Of a stretch of 64,000 nt of DNA, positions 18,511 to 30,530 are shown in pieces. Numbering within the stretch: the first letter of the stretch is position 1; each line of letters starts with the position of its first letter. Source of the stretch: Meconema thalassinum (Eukaryota > Arthropoda > Insecta > Orthoptera > Tettigoniidae); the NCBI GenBank assembly GCA_946902985.2, contig OX336392.1:17396716-17460715 (forward strand). The letters are read 5' to 3'. The notes beneath the pieces are model-generated. The model was not told where the DNA came from and made no database searches. It saw only the letters and a list, made by a program, of their open reading frames with translations. Both the position numbers and the translations under genes were made by a program.

Positions 18511-18824
18511 CCCAGACTTGTGGTGTGGAAGCCGCTACACCATGAGGTGGTGATTACTAGGATCGACAGTGATCCGCTGTGGAATGTCTGAACCATGGGG
18601 CCAACACAACCTCCTTTTTATTTGCATCACTAATCGTGGGCCTAACACAACATACCCTAAGAAAGATGGAAAGTGATGTGTTTTCAATACCAGAACACGG
18701 ATCATTAGCGTATAGTAATATTTCAGGTAAGCATAATACTAAGCTGCAGTGAGTGCAGAATGCATCTATTGATCTCGTCTCCAACATTCGGTTAACAATA
18801 TCATGTTACGCCATTTTATAAAAC
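18511..18824. other. Unassigned host sequence
   Basis: No convincing gene. ORFs here lack homology clues and are short. Confidence 0.4.
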
Positions 18825-18960
18825 CACTAGCAGTAGTGCCCGGCTTCGGCCGGTGGATTTATTTGTTTTACAGAACTGGAGCGCTCAAGGATAAGGATCG
18901 GAATAAATGAAAGTAAATTTGAAAGCCCCAACGCTTATGCAGCTGATAACCTCAGTACAC
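18825..18960 (+). repeat. Head of interspersed repeat family B
   Basis: AGTGCCCGGCTTCGGCCGG, TTTATTTGTTTTA and GAACTGGAGCGCTCAAGG match the start of the longer copy at 63108-63661. Truncated. Confidence 0.65.
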
Positions 18961-19289
18961 TCAACACCTTCTATACTACAAGCCTGCTCGCTCCGTGGGT
19001 GACGTCACGCAGTGTGGTCCGGAAGGATTGAGCAGAGGAAATGCTTCGTATTATGCCCTGTTCTCAGAGCGATAAATGTTATATTTCACTGCTGGACTCA
19101 GCATACCAACGCTAAATTATATTCTTCCACTTGGCCGAGAAGCATACGAAACGATACTTCATGGTGTGTGTGGAGTGTTTTGTTTAGGCAGAAAATGGCA
19201 GGACAGAGACTACAAACATTCGTAAGTCACAACACAAAATATAGTACTGTTGATTTAACTAGGAATCATGATCGGATCCTATTTTAGAG
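18961..19289. other. Unassigned host sequence
   Basis: No support for a gene; the 91-codon plus ORF at 19012 has no recognisable feature. Confidence 0.35.
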
Positions 19290-19700
19290 GTGCCCGCCTC
19301 GTTGCGTAGTGGCTAGCACTCTAGGCTATCACCGCAGAGTCCCGGGTTCGATTACAGGCTCTGCCAAGAAATGTATTTGTGGACTGAGGTCTGGAACGGT
19401 GTACACGCAGCCTCGTTTTAAGGGGCGGAACTAAGAGGTCATCTGCCGCAAACTGAGAAGGGGTGGATTCAATTTACACCTCGGTCATCCTGGAAGTGGT
19501 TTTCCGTGGTTTACCACTACTACTCCAGGCAAGTGCCGGGATAGTTCTTAACTGAAGGCCATGGCCGCCACCTTCCCAAATATCATCTGAATTACAAATT
19601 CACACACTAATAGAGCCATCACAGTGGCACAGGTTATCAGACAAATTCCACACACACCCAAGTACATGGGGCTACATGTTGCAAAGCCCCTCAATTAATC
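19290..19700 (+). mobile_element. tRNA-derived SINE, family C
   Basis: The tRNA-like head carries box A-like TAGTGGCTAGCACTCTAGG and box B GGGTTCGATTAC. The body has TGGTTTTCCGTGGTTTACC, CAGGCAAGTGCCGGGATAG and a tail CAGGTTATCAGACAAATTCC...GGGGCTACATG. Partial copies are at 60780-60900 and 63690-64000. The same TTTTCCGTGGTTTCCC module occurs in the tandem array at 39868-41610. Confidence 0.75.
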
Positions 19701-20239
19701 AACAACAAACAGAACATTTTAGTACTAGTACCAGCAAATACATTTACAACTTGCGCACAAGCAGATAGTGACAAAATCTACTCGGCATAGTTTTAGCTCC
19801 TTTTATTATTATTATTATTATTAATAATATTAATCTTGATTGGTCACATTGGACCACTTGAGTCGTTCCACGATCACTTCTTCTTTGGAGGTAGTACTGC
19901 TTGGTTCTTGCGCTTTTTCCAGTACTTTTTCATTCTTTCAGATAGGGATTTTCTCAACTCATCTGAAATCTCCATAGGCTCTATGTGTCATTTCTGCAGA
20001 AAATTTGTGAGTTTTACAGAACAATATTTACGATTATTTAAAAAAAATCCAATTTACATGTTTTTTTTATTGTTACTTGATTGCTGTAATAATATTATTA
20101 TCATGATCATTAATAGCATGAGTAGCATGTAAGCTTAATACAGGTACCCTTTACTATGATTGTGTTCTGGTAAATATACAGTACCGTACACCAAGGAAAG
20201 GAAACAAGGAGGGAATTATATTATAGATAGTGTATAACA
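19701..20239. other. AT-rich host sequence with a TTA microsatellite
   Basis: Contains (TTA)n at about 19804-19825. No gene seen. Confidence 0.4.
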
Positions 20240-20500
20240 TTTTATGGACCACCTCATGGCACAGTGACTAGCATTGTTGGCTGTCACCCCGGAGGTCATG
20301 TAAGATTCCTGGCTGTCAAGAATTTTGAAGTCTTGGTCTGGTGTCCCAGCGCCGTGATGCTAAATGGGAACCTACCGGATGCTGTGGCAGGAGGAGGAGT
20401 GGAAAGGACCCAGCCACCCTACCATATGTAAACAGCGACTCAGGATGGCTGGATACTGATCTCTTGACCTAGCCAGGGACTCTAATCGGGTTGCCTACAT
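20240..20500 (+). mobile_element. tRNA-derived SINE, family D
   Basis: The head has ATGGCACAGTGACTAGC (box A-like) and a degenerate box B near GTCATGTAAGATTCC. The body has TGATGCTAAATGGGAACC and GGAAAGGACCCAGCCACCC. Only one copy in the window, so this rests on the tRNA-like layout. Confidence 0.55.
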
Positions 20501-22142
20501 ACCTCGTGGATATGGCACTCTTTGATTGAAATTTATGAAAACATGGCTAAAATATCACTTCAAAAAGTACCGATATCTAAGACTTCACAATTTGGCAGGT
20601 ATCACTAGATATTAAGTTGTAAAGTTATAAAGTTCGGGAAGACATAATGGGCTATTTAAAATTACAAAATTTTATTCAACTTTAGATCAAGGCTATGATG
20701 TTTCCATTAGAACCTCAATTTCTGTTGTTACAGTTCAACAATAAACCATGCATTCATTACACGATCATATTTTAGAAACTATTTACATCAAGTGAAAGAT
20801 CGACAAGAAAAATGGATAACATTAATCATTAGTACATGATTTGAGAACTACAGTAGGCCTACATTTCCTGAAGAGAATGAAATCATAATCATAATATGAA
20901 TAATATGTCCACCACAACAGGCTAGCAATGTTTCAATGCCTGAATTACATAAAGGTAGAAAAATGAATATGTGCAATAAAATTTGTGGGGGTAAGATCTC
21001 ATTCTATGAGATGACATACAACGTTCCAGTTCTTTTTGCATAAGATGTCACATAAAAAAATGTTTTATGCTTTTACCTTAAGATGAGAAAGACACTTGCT
21101 ATACACCTTTACATGAAGTATAGTCATTGCACTGTCCACAAATAAATCAAATGAATGCCACTGAAATTTACGACTACATAACAGTTAATGTTCTCTTCAC
21201 CCTATGCAAGTCACATCTTGTAGGCCTCAGGCACCAGGAGGACAGTTCTATCTGTGATAAATGTCAATAATCAACCTTCTATATCCTTTTATTTCTATCA
21301 CTGATTTATTTCTCCAATCATATGGGGGAGGATGCCGGTCTCTCCTGGATGCAGACCCTGACCAGTATATCCAATTCAAGTGCAATAACTCCTACGGCAG
21401 ATGGCAATCTGCAACATAATGTAGATTTTACATGAGGCTAAGAACTCAGGAACTCACTGCTGTTGAGTACGGTATGGAAAATGGCAGAACAAGATAATTT
21501 GAGCTTACCCAATAACTTGTGTTTAAACAGTGTTGCATGCCTTGCTTCTATTGATGTTATTGATTTCAAAACCTAATGTCATCGTCTTTTGAACACAGTG
21601 ACATGAAACAAATATATACCGTACAATAGGCCTATATATTTAATATTAAAAAAAATGCATGTTTATAATTTATTTGATTTATAACAAAGTGGAGAAACAT
21701 GACTAACTGGTGATTCACAATAGCTGTACGTATGCTCTGTGGAATGCTGAAATTTAGCACAAGTTGCCAAAAACCATGAGCCTATGAATGCCAGTGTACC
21801 ATTGAATATATTATCGACAAGCATTTTATGCTTGAAACGTGGTTGATATTTTCCCTATGTATCATCTGCATGCAACCTTCTGTGTGGCTTTTCAAATTGT
21901 GACAATTTCTACAGTTCGTGACAAAAGATGAATCCACCACCCAAATAGGCCTACTGTTAAAGCCAGCTAATGGACACATACACATCCATCCAGAAATGTA
22001 AACCTTACCGATAACAAAGATCGTCCAGCAGGCAACATTATGAGTGAAGTCATGATACTCTTGCTACAAAAATTGCAGTATCATGTGGAAATATATAACA
22101 CTAACAATATTTGTTTAACTCTTAATTTGCAAATTTTCTTTG
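20501..22142. other. Unassigned AT-rich host sequence
   Basis: No gene is supported. Four or more TAGGCCTA-type octamers occur here (20854, 21627, 21946; TAGGCCT at 21221). Confidence 0.4.
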
Positions 22143-22650
22143 ACTGTGTGACTATTCCCACTGTGCGTGACAAAAACCAGGGGAGCATATATGGCTAACG
22201 CGGTCCTACCTAGTAATTAGTGAATGAGACAAGAACATGCCTCTATGAAACTCACAACTTCGTTAATATGGATAATACATGATTTTCATACCTTATATTC
22301 ATAATCTAGGGGACAATACCAATTGAAATTGCTGCCCATTATCACTAGTGCACTGGAAATATGTGCTTTTGTTTCTTGCCCATTGAACGATGGCAGCCAT
22401 GCTCCTCAAGTGCATGAGGTCTCTTCAACTGTTACCGTACCTAGGTACATACATTGATGTCACGTTCGTGTTGCCAACATGTAAGATAGGCCTACAAAAT
22501 ACACCTGTCATGAGGTCGGTCATACGAGTGACTAATTCCACTGTGCGTGACAAAAACCGGGGGTACACATATGGCTAACGTGGCCCTCACTACCTAGTAA
22601 TTATTGGTACCAAATGCGTGAGGTTGGCAATACTGTACTTGTGCATAATT

Positions 22651-22905
22651 CACACGGATAATGGCCGACACGGCTGGAATTTTACTATATAAGTCATGAT
22701 ATTGAAAGAGAAAGGAGGGTGGGTTATAGACTGCGGAGAATATTAGCCAAAATACCTTCTGTAATGATACAAATTGAATCTGGAAATGATGAAGTTTACT
22801 CCTCGGCTATCTATAACCCACCCACCGCACCCTATTTTAGATCACGACTTATTGAGTAAAATTCCAGCTGTGTCGGCCATTATAGTCTACGCGTGAATTA
22901 TGGAC
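22651..22905. repeat. Small hairpin/MITE-like inverted repeat in the left foldback arm
   Basis: CATAATTCACACGGATAATGGCCGACACGGCTGGAATTTTACT-type sequence (22651-22700) and GGTGGGTTATAG (about 22730) recur inverted as CTATAACCCACC (22811) and AAATTCCAGCTGTGTCGGCC (22858). Arms about 90 bp, about 255 bp overall. The right foldback arm lacks it, so it looks like a later insertion. Confidence 0.65.
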
Positions 22906-22941
22906 AAATATAGTATTAGAATCCGTATATATTTACCATTT

Positions 22942-24270
22942 TGTAACATTTTTAAATTGTCCATTCGCTAAGGTGACAACTGTAGTGGTTCTATTTAACA
23001 AACATGATAATAATAAACAATATACACTGTGGTGTGACCTTACCTGTGATAGTGTAATATAATATAATAAGTTGTTGAGCGCCAGATTCCTATTTAAGAC
23101 AGTGAATCGAAATTTATTAATTAATCCTCGGCAGTCAGCAGTAAAGTTCGAGACCACTTACCCGGGCCGTAGTGTAACTTAGTTAACTAACCATTCAGTA
23201 TTTATTTATAAGAAGTAGTTAATTTGCCTATAGTATTTGCTAACTACAAGAAAAGTTACAGTCATGAAGTTAAATAAAATGAATTTATTAAATGCAAAAA
23301 CAAAATATTAATAAAACAGAACAGTGATAGTCACACAATTGAATTTAAAATTACTCAATGCGGCAATTAATTTAAAAGAAAATAAACATTAATGAATTGA
23401 ATCTATCTTGAAGTTACATATTACAGAGACGTCGGATATTTAATTGTTTGCTCACCCAGTCGAAGATTCGTCATATTTAAGTAATGACCGATGATCTCGA
23501 TGTTACGTCGCATATGTTTAAAAATGATGTGATATCTCAATTACTATGAAATATCCTCATTAAGTACGTTGCCATCTGTAGAAAGACTCTTGATCAGGGA
23601 TATAACCCATTATGTACTAATATAGATGTCGGCAGGACATCGTTCAGTGTCGACTCTGTGTGCTCAGTCCATTAGGACCCAGAAAGCAAGGTTACAACTT
23701 CCTTCTTTTATCGAGAGCTGGTGATGAATGAATGTCTTGTCGAGGGTGCAGGTACTAATCACTTCCTTGTCACGTGGTCTTCGATTGTCTCCCACCCTAG
23801 TAAGCTTCCCTCTCTTCAGTGTTCATTCACTCACGAGGGCTAATTGCATCACAACTTGTAATATCTTGACGCGTACGTACAGTAGAAAATGGCGTGTTAG
23901 TTGCAACATGCGTGAAATATAATGTTCCATTCCTTCCAGAAGGAATTAGATGGTCAAACCAGTGATGGTTACTCATAGTGGGTTTCTTAGCATCCCATGA
24001 CAGTGACGCTGTTTGCCGTGGTGAAATAACTACTACGACGTTCTGTTTGTGACGCATAGAGTTGGTCCTTATTGCCAATTTTGTTGCAATATATAATACC
24101 TCGTCTCTTTACAAATAAATGTTAATAAAAATCTGAGTATAATAATAAAAACCGCTTACAAGTATCTGATATAAAAATCATCTCATGGATGTACTAATTA
24201 ATAATAATAATAACATGATAATAAATGAATAACCCTATAAATATAATAGGTATGGGATCGAATCGTTACA
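22942..24270 (-). repeat. 3' LTR (left copy)
   Basis: 1329 bp, near-identical to 29185-30530; differences include a CTGT duplication and AAT-repeat length. A degenerate AAT/TAATAA stretch lies near its right end. Confidence 0.92.
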
Positions 24271-27012
24271 ATCGCCCCTAAGATAAATAATTTAAATGAC
24301 ATTTAACATTATTTCTCTTACCACATCCAACATACAAAAAACTATAAATATAAATATTATAACCACCAAAAATACAACATACAATATACTCTTCATCAAT
24401 ATACAAAAATATACAAGAAATATACTCTTTTCACTTTACATATTTGTACTATCATTTCTTAAAATGTTCATAGTACTTTTCGTTTGAATACATACATTCT
24501 GTATATAAAAGAAATTTTCTGAAAAGAATAAAAGCATTTATTAGCCCTTCACTTTACATTCTTCGAAGTAATTACTTCGTTGCACACGCATATCACTGCA
24601 CGCGGTGTGGTGATACAATCAACATAATATCCCTTTCGTCTCTATAAAGGGATTACTCAAATGCAGTAAAATTTCAATAATTGAAGAAAAAAAAATAACT
24701 TAGCAAGATACCTAAGGCAATTCCAATTTCAGTGCATATGTCATACATGTGAATATTTCCCCAAATACATAATGACATCGAACTACCTTAAAGCAGTTAT
24801 TAAACAGTTCACTTAAATATCCAAGTTAGTACTCACCTGCCTTCGTGGCTTAATTCTTTCTTAGGCCACGGCCGCCTCCTTTTAAATTAATACTTCCTAA
24901 GTCTCCACGACTTCTTAACTTCTCATAAAACCATAATTCCTCTTTACTACTTCTCGAAAACAATAACTCGAATTTTCAAAATCACAAATAAACATAAAAT
25001 CTGACTTCTTGTTCACATTATAAAATTTAACTTAGCCTCAAGATATAACTTTACTGTATTGTCATTCTTACCTACCCTAACAAAATGATTAAGACGAGGA
25101 CAAAATACTACTCAATACCTGAATTACGTATATCACTAAACTATTTCACAAAAACACATGACAAACTCCTCGGAATAAATATTTCGTTCCACAAAATATT
25201 AATGCTCTTATACTTTAAACTTAGTCTATACATGATTTGACTTCTTGCTGAATACCAAAAAAAAACCATTAGTTTTCTCTCAAAACTCTTAATTAAGTAC
25301 CGTGTCCTCCAAACACCACTTCCTACTTGTTCTGACCGCCTGGAGTATAGCTATTCCTACTACACCAGAATCTCTCAGAACTCTCAACAACTCATCGTGA
25401 CATCACACGTCACATAAAAAAAACTCCCCTATTCGTGGTATAATCCCACATCTTCGTACTGTTATAGGTCACCTCTTACTGACCAATAACACCCTAAATT
25501 TCAGCTAAAAAAAATCTTACATGCTTCGACTAATTCCTTGGAATAATAACATCACACTTTGTTTTCCTAACTATTTTCTTCCTAAAATAATGACAGTGTT
25601 CCAGTTGATAGTCAATAACACCGACACTCCTAATTGGCAAATATTTTCCCATAATCACTTCATAAAGCAAGTCCTGAGTTATAACACAGTTCAGACACTC
25701 TCTGCTCTACCAAATTAAATGCGTTAATTTCACCTGCCTTTAATTGAAACTTCATTATTACCCCTTAGGTATACTCACCTTACAAACCTACTCTTGTCTT
25801 CAAAAATATAAACTTCTCTTTACTAACTCCGTACGACATAAATAAAACTTTAATTTCTCCTCTGATTAAAACAATTATTTATCTTTAAATCCTCAAAAAT
25901 TCGAATTATAACAAATTCTTATCAATATTAGTAAATATTATGTCAACCATCTAATTATTATTATTATAATCTTTACTTTTACCTGTGTAGGACAACAATC
26001 TACCACATCATTAATTCGTTATTAACATTTTTACTAAAAGTGGTTTAGCTCGATAACAAGCCTTTGTAATATCTTTAAAACGTGCGTAACTGTAACTAAA
26101 ACTTGGGAGCATCTTACCTTTGTACTCTCTTATTACCTTGTGTGCATACAACCATATATACTTTAAAAACCTCCCAACCTTAACTTCACGTAGTCCCGTA
26201 GATACCATAAAAAACTCATTGCTCAACGGAATATACCTCACTGACCTACTTCATCCTCCAAAAACTTCTTAAAACTTAATTTGGCATCTTACCAAAACTT
26301 AAAACCACATTGCTCAACGGCATTACCTTCGTTGGCCTACTACTTCAAACTCACGTCCATTTACGTGAAAATACACACATACACACACATATCTGTCACC
26401 AAGTAAGTTACCAGATGTCCTAATTAGTTCCTACTTCCTTATTTCAACCCGATGTTGGTTAATTCATACTACGCATTACCATAAACTATTCTAAACCACT
26501 TCTAAATTTCTCAAAATATATCCACTGATAACCTCGCTGTCCTCAACTGAAACTTCTTTATTTAATTAATACTTCTTCAACTAATTAATTTTTTTTACCA
26601 CTGTACCACATCATCTTCACTCACTTTTGAATTAAATCTTTATTACCATTATATTCATAATTATGGTTGCCATAATAATTATTACTTTCTTTCGATTACT
26701 TACTTTTGTAATAACCTTCCTACTTTTTTTTAAAATTTAATCCTCACTTCCTCCAACTTACCTGCAGCTTAAGGACCCACATTCAACTTACCTGAATTGC
26801 TCAATAGCACGACAACCTCTGTCTTCCAAATTAAATGATTTTAGACCACCTAAATCAATAAGCGTAGGCACTACGCGCCCCTTACCATCCTAACTTCACG
26901 ACTGAATTAAAATTACACACAGCAGGTTCCTTATCTACCTCTGTTAAATCCTATAAAACTTCATTACTTAATATTTAAGTCATACGGAACAGTAACTATC
27001 GTTAAAATAAAT
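24271..27012 (-). other. Non-coding interior of the LTR element
   Basis: 2.7 kb, pyrimidine-rich on the plus strand, with no ORF that looks like pol on either strand. This is where pol would be expected, so it appears replaced or eroded beyond recognition. Confidence 0.6.
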
Positions 27013-29040
27013 TTACATAACTACCTTCTCTGGCATTTCACAGTTCTTACCACATTCATCTTCAATTCTATCTTTCTCTAGAATTCCACTTTCCTCTTTT
27101 CTTATAACATTAATTTCTACTTTCTTTGTACTATATTCATCCATAGTAACACAGTACTTCGGCTTTCCCCCTCTCACTTCCCCAAGTCTGGCTAATTCAG
27201 TACGCCACTGCACATCATATGCTTTCTTTCTCTCTTTCATTCTGATTTCTTTTTCCTCTAACAACTTAATTCTCTTCTCTTTCATTTTACTTCTAAAATA
27301 TCTACCTACATGTCTTCTCTTCACTTCGCTACTACTATCACTTAATTTTCTCTTTAGCCGTTGCCTATTACTTCTGCTCTTATTTATCTCTCTCCTCCTC
27401 TTAACCTGTTTACTAATTATGTTCTTCTGACTATTACTTAACGCACGCTTCTCTGCCTCTAATAATTTCACATTAATTTCCGCTACACCATCATTAAATT
27501 CTTCCCTAGTCAACATATCCTCTTCACCTAAGATTTTCTGCATCTTAATTTCTTGAGTGCCTAGTACTTTCTTTATCTTACCTACTTCTATCCCTATCTT
27601 TTCTCTCATCTTCTCCACTTCTTTTTCACTATATTCTATAGTCTTTTCTATAGCTGTCCTGCTTTCATCTATCATCTCCCCTGATTGCTGTTCCTTACCT
27701 AAGCTACTTTCATCTATGTCTAGCATCTCTACCAACTCTACTATGTTTTCTCCTATTATATCCGCTAACTGCTGTTCGTCACCTATAATTTCTTCTACAG
27801 CTATCCTGCTTTCATCTAAAATTTCCTCTGACTCTAATCTGCTTTCACCTACAATCTCCTCCAACTCTACTATGCTTTCTTCTACTATCTCCTTTGACCC
27901 TACTCTACTTTCACCTACAATCTCCTCCAACTCCACTATGTTTTCTTCTACTATCTCCTCTGACTCTAATCTACTTTCACCTACAATCTCCTCCAACTCT
28001 ACTATGCTTTCTTCTACTATCTCCTCTGACTCTAATCTACTTTCACCTACAATCTCCTCCAACTCTACTATGCTTTCTACTATCTCCTCTGATTCCAATC
28101 TACTTTCACCTACAATCTCCTCCAACTCTACTATGCTTTCTACTATCTCCTCTGATTCCAATCTACTTTCAATTACAGTCTCCTTACAGGCTGTCTTTAC
28201 TGATTCTACTGCAGTATCCCCTAAAGTCTCTACCACCTGCCTAGTTTCCGCTTCTACCAATTTGCTAAAACTTTCACCTTGAATTGCTATTTTATCTTCA
28301 ATCACCGTTACTATTCTTTCCTGAATCCTACTTTCTGCTGCTTCTAATTTCTTATCTACTGTCTTAATAATATCTTTAGCCTTCATCTCTACCACCTCAT
28401 TAATTTCACCTCTGATTTCCTGTTTCACCCCCTGAATACTCTCCTGCAGCATATCATACTTCATACTTAATTCTCTATTCATCGCTTCCACAATATCTAG
28501 TTTTAAATTATTCTATTCCAATTTTTGATTTATTTTACTACTATTCTCTTCCAATTTTTCATTAAGAAAGGCCTCCGTACTTCGCTTATTTTCATTAAAC
28601 TTCTCATTCATATTTTGATTTAGCCTGCCCATATCTTTATCTAATTTCTCAAATTTATCATTGAATTCCTTTCTACTTTCCAAATTCTCTTCATTATTTT
28701 TATTTAGCTTAATATTCATATATTTACTATTTCTATTCATCTCCCTCATGATATCAGCTAATTAAATTTCAGGGACCTCTATGAACGTTTCTATATCCTG
28801 ACTACCACTAGTCTCAGGATGTACCTCTGTATTCGTCTCCAGATTTACCTCTGTATTCGTGTCAGGGTTAACCTCAGGATTATTTTCAGGATTACTCTCA
28901 GGATTATTCTCAAGATTTACCTCCGACATCTTGGTATTATTCTCTACGCTCTCAACATCGCTACCGCTATCAACCTCCTTATAATTAACTTTCTTGACTG
29001 CCTCCCTACTTCTCAACTGCCTCTGTTCCTCCTCCGACAT
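27013..29040 (-). pseudogene. Gag-like coiled-coil ORF with two in-frame stops
   Basis: One reading frame from 29040 to 27013 is interrupted by TAA (28762-28764) and TAG (28513-28515), giving parts of 92, about 82 and about 499 codons. The N-terminus is acidic with a repeated NPE-NPE-NTEVN series. The middle is charged and helical. The third part has about six copies of a ~20-residue unit of type ESIVELEEIVGESRLESEEI (DNA about 27840-28160), then a basic segment (KQVKRRREINKSRSNRQRLKRK). No CCHC knuckle seen. It is the position and type of a structural/gag protein; function is inferred from context only. Confidence 0.6.
27840..28160 (-). repeat. 60-66-bp tandem repeats inside the coiled-coil ORF
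   Basis: Five to six near-identical units (plus strand TCACCTACAATCTCCTCCAA then ACTATG-TTTCT). Unit loss or gain of 3 bp keeps the frame, consistent with slippage under coding constraint. Confidence 0.8.
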
Positions 29041-29184
29041 CTCGAAGTACGCCGTATAAAAATTTGCCCTTCCAAAATTTCACTTCACTTCACTGTCCCC
29101 CAAAAGCACTGACAATTTGCACTGAAATTATACACTCCTCTCCTAAATACCGAATGGTTTTCGTGCCCCACGTTGGGCGCCAAA

Positions 29185-30530
29185 TGTAACATTTTTAAAT
29201 TGTCCATTCGCTAAGGTGACAACTGTAGTGGTTCTATTTAACAAACATGATAATAATAAACAATATACACTGTGGTGTGACCTTACCTGTGATAGTGTAA
29301 TATAATATAATAAGTTGTTGAGCGCCAGATTCCTATTTAAGACAGTGAATCGAAATTTATTAATTAATCCTCGGCAGTCAGCAGTAAAGTTCGAGACCAC
29401 TTACCCGGGCCGTAGTGTAACTTAGTTAACTAACCATTCAGTATTTATTTATAAGGAGTAGTTAATTTGCCTATAGTATTTGCTAACTACAAGAAAAGTT
29501 ACAGTCATGAAGTTAAATAAAATGAATTTATTAAATGCAAAAACAAAATATTAATAAAACAGAATAGTGATAGTCACACAATTGAATTTAAAATTACTCA
29601 ATGCGGCAATTAATTTAAAAGAAAATAAACATTAATGAATTGAATCTATCTTGAAGTTACATATTACAGAGACGTCGGATATTTAATTGTTTGCTCACCC
29701 AGTCGAAAATTCGTCATATTTAAGTAATGACCGATGATCTCGATGTTACGTCGAATATGTTTAAAAAATGATGTGATATCTCAATTACTATGAAATATCC
29801 TCATTAAGTACGTTGCCATCTGTAGAAAGATTCTTGATCAGGGATATAACCCATTATGTACTAATATAGATGTCGGCAGGACATCGTTCAGTGTCGACTC
29901 TGTGTGCTCAGTCCATTAGGACCCAGAAAGCAAGGTTACAACTTCCTTCTTTTATCGAGAGCTGGTGATGAATGAATGTCTTGTCGAGGGTGCAGGTACT
30001 AATAACTTCCTTGTCACGTGGTCTTCGACTGTCTCCCACCCTAGTAAGCTTCCCTCTCTTCAGTGTTCATTCACTCACGAGGGCTAATTGCATCACAACT
30101 TGTAATATCTTGACGCGTACGTACAGTAGAAAATGGCGTGTTAGTTGCACCATGCGTGAAATATAATGTTCCATTCCTTCCAGAAGGAATTAGATGGTCA
30201 AACCAGTGATGGTTACTCATAGTGGGTTTCTTAGCATCCCATGACAGTGACGCTGTTTGCCGTGGTGAAATAACTACTACGACGTTCTGTTTGTGACGCA
30301 TAGAGTTGGTCCTTATTGCCAATTTTGTTGCAATATATAATACCTCGTCTCTTTACAAATAAATGTTAATAAAAATCTGTCTGAGTATAATAATAAAAAC
30401 CGCTTACAAGTATCTGATATAAAAATCATCTCATGGATGTACTAATTAATAATAATAATAATAATAATAATAACATGATAATAAATGAATAACCCTATAA
30501 ATATAATAGGTATGGGATCGAATCGTTACA
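29185..30530 (-). repeat. 5' LTR (right copy)
   Basis: 1346 bp and next to the primer-binding site, which sets the element's orientation as minus. The host duplication ATTT follows at 30531-30534. Confidence 0.92.

Larger units (their letters stand above)
22942..30530 (-). mobile_element. LTR retrotransposon lacking pol (non-autonomous)
   Basis: Direct LTRs are at 22942-24270 and 29185-30530, each TG...CA on the element strand. A 4-bp target duplication ATTT lies at 22938-22941 and 30531-30534. A primer-binding site TGGCGCCCAACGTGGGGC follows the 5' LTR (about 29182 to 29165 on the minus strand), and a short polypurine tract AGGGGCGAT abuts the 3' LTR (24271-24280). The 4.9 kb interior encodes only a broken gag-like coiled-coil ORF. 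No reverse transcriptase, RNase H or integrase motif is visible, so it probably moves in trans. I counted about ten substitutions between the LTRs, implying recent insertion. Confidence 0.88.

Noticed and set aside
19290..19360. Possible tRNA gene (box A and box B present)
   Set aside because: No cloverleaf completes; it is the head of a SINE with a characteristic body and other copies.
27557..28282. 241-codon plus-strand ORF rich in Ser/Thr repeats
   Set aside because: Mirror of the coiled-coil gag-like ORF on the minus strand; element orientation (PBS, PPT) is minus.
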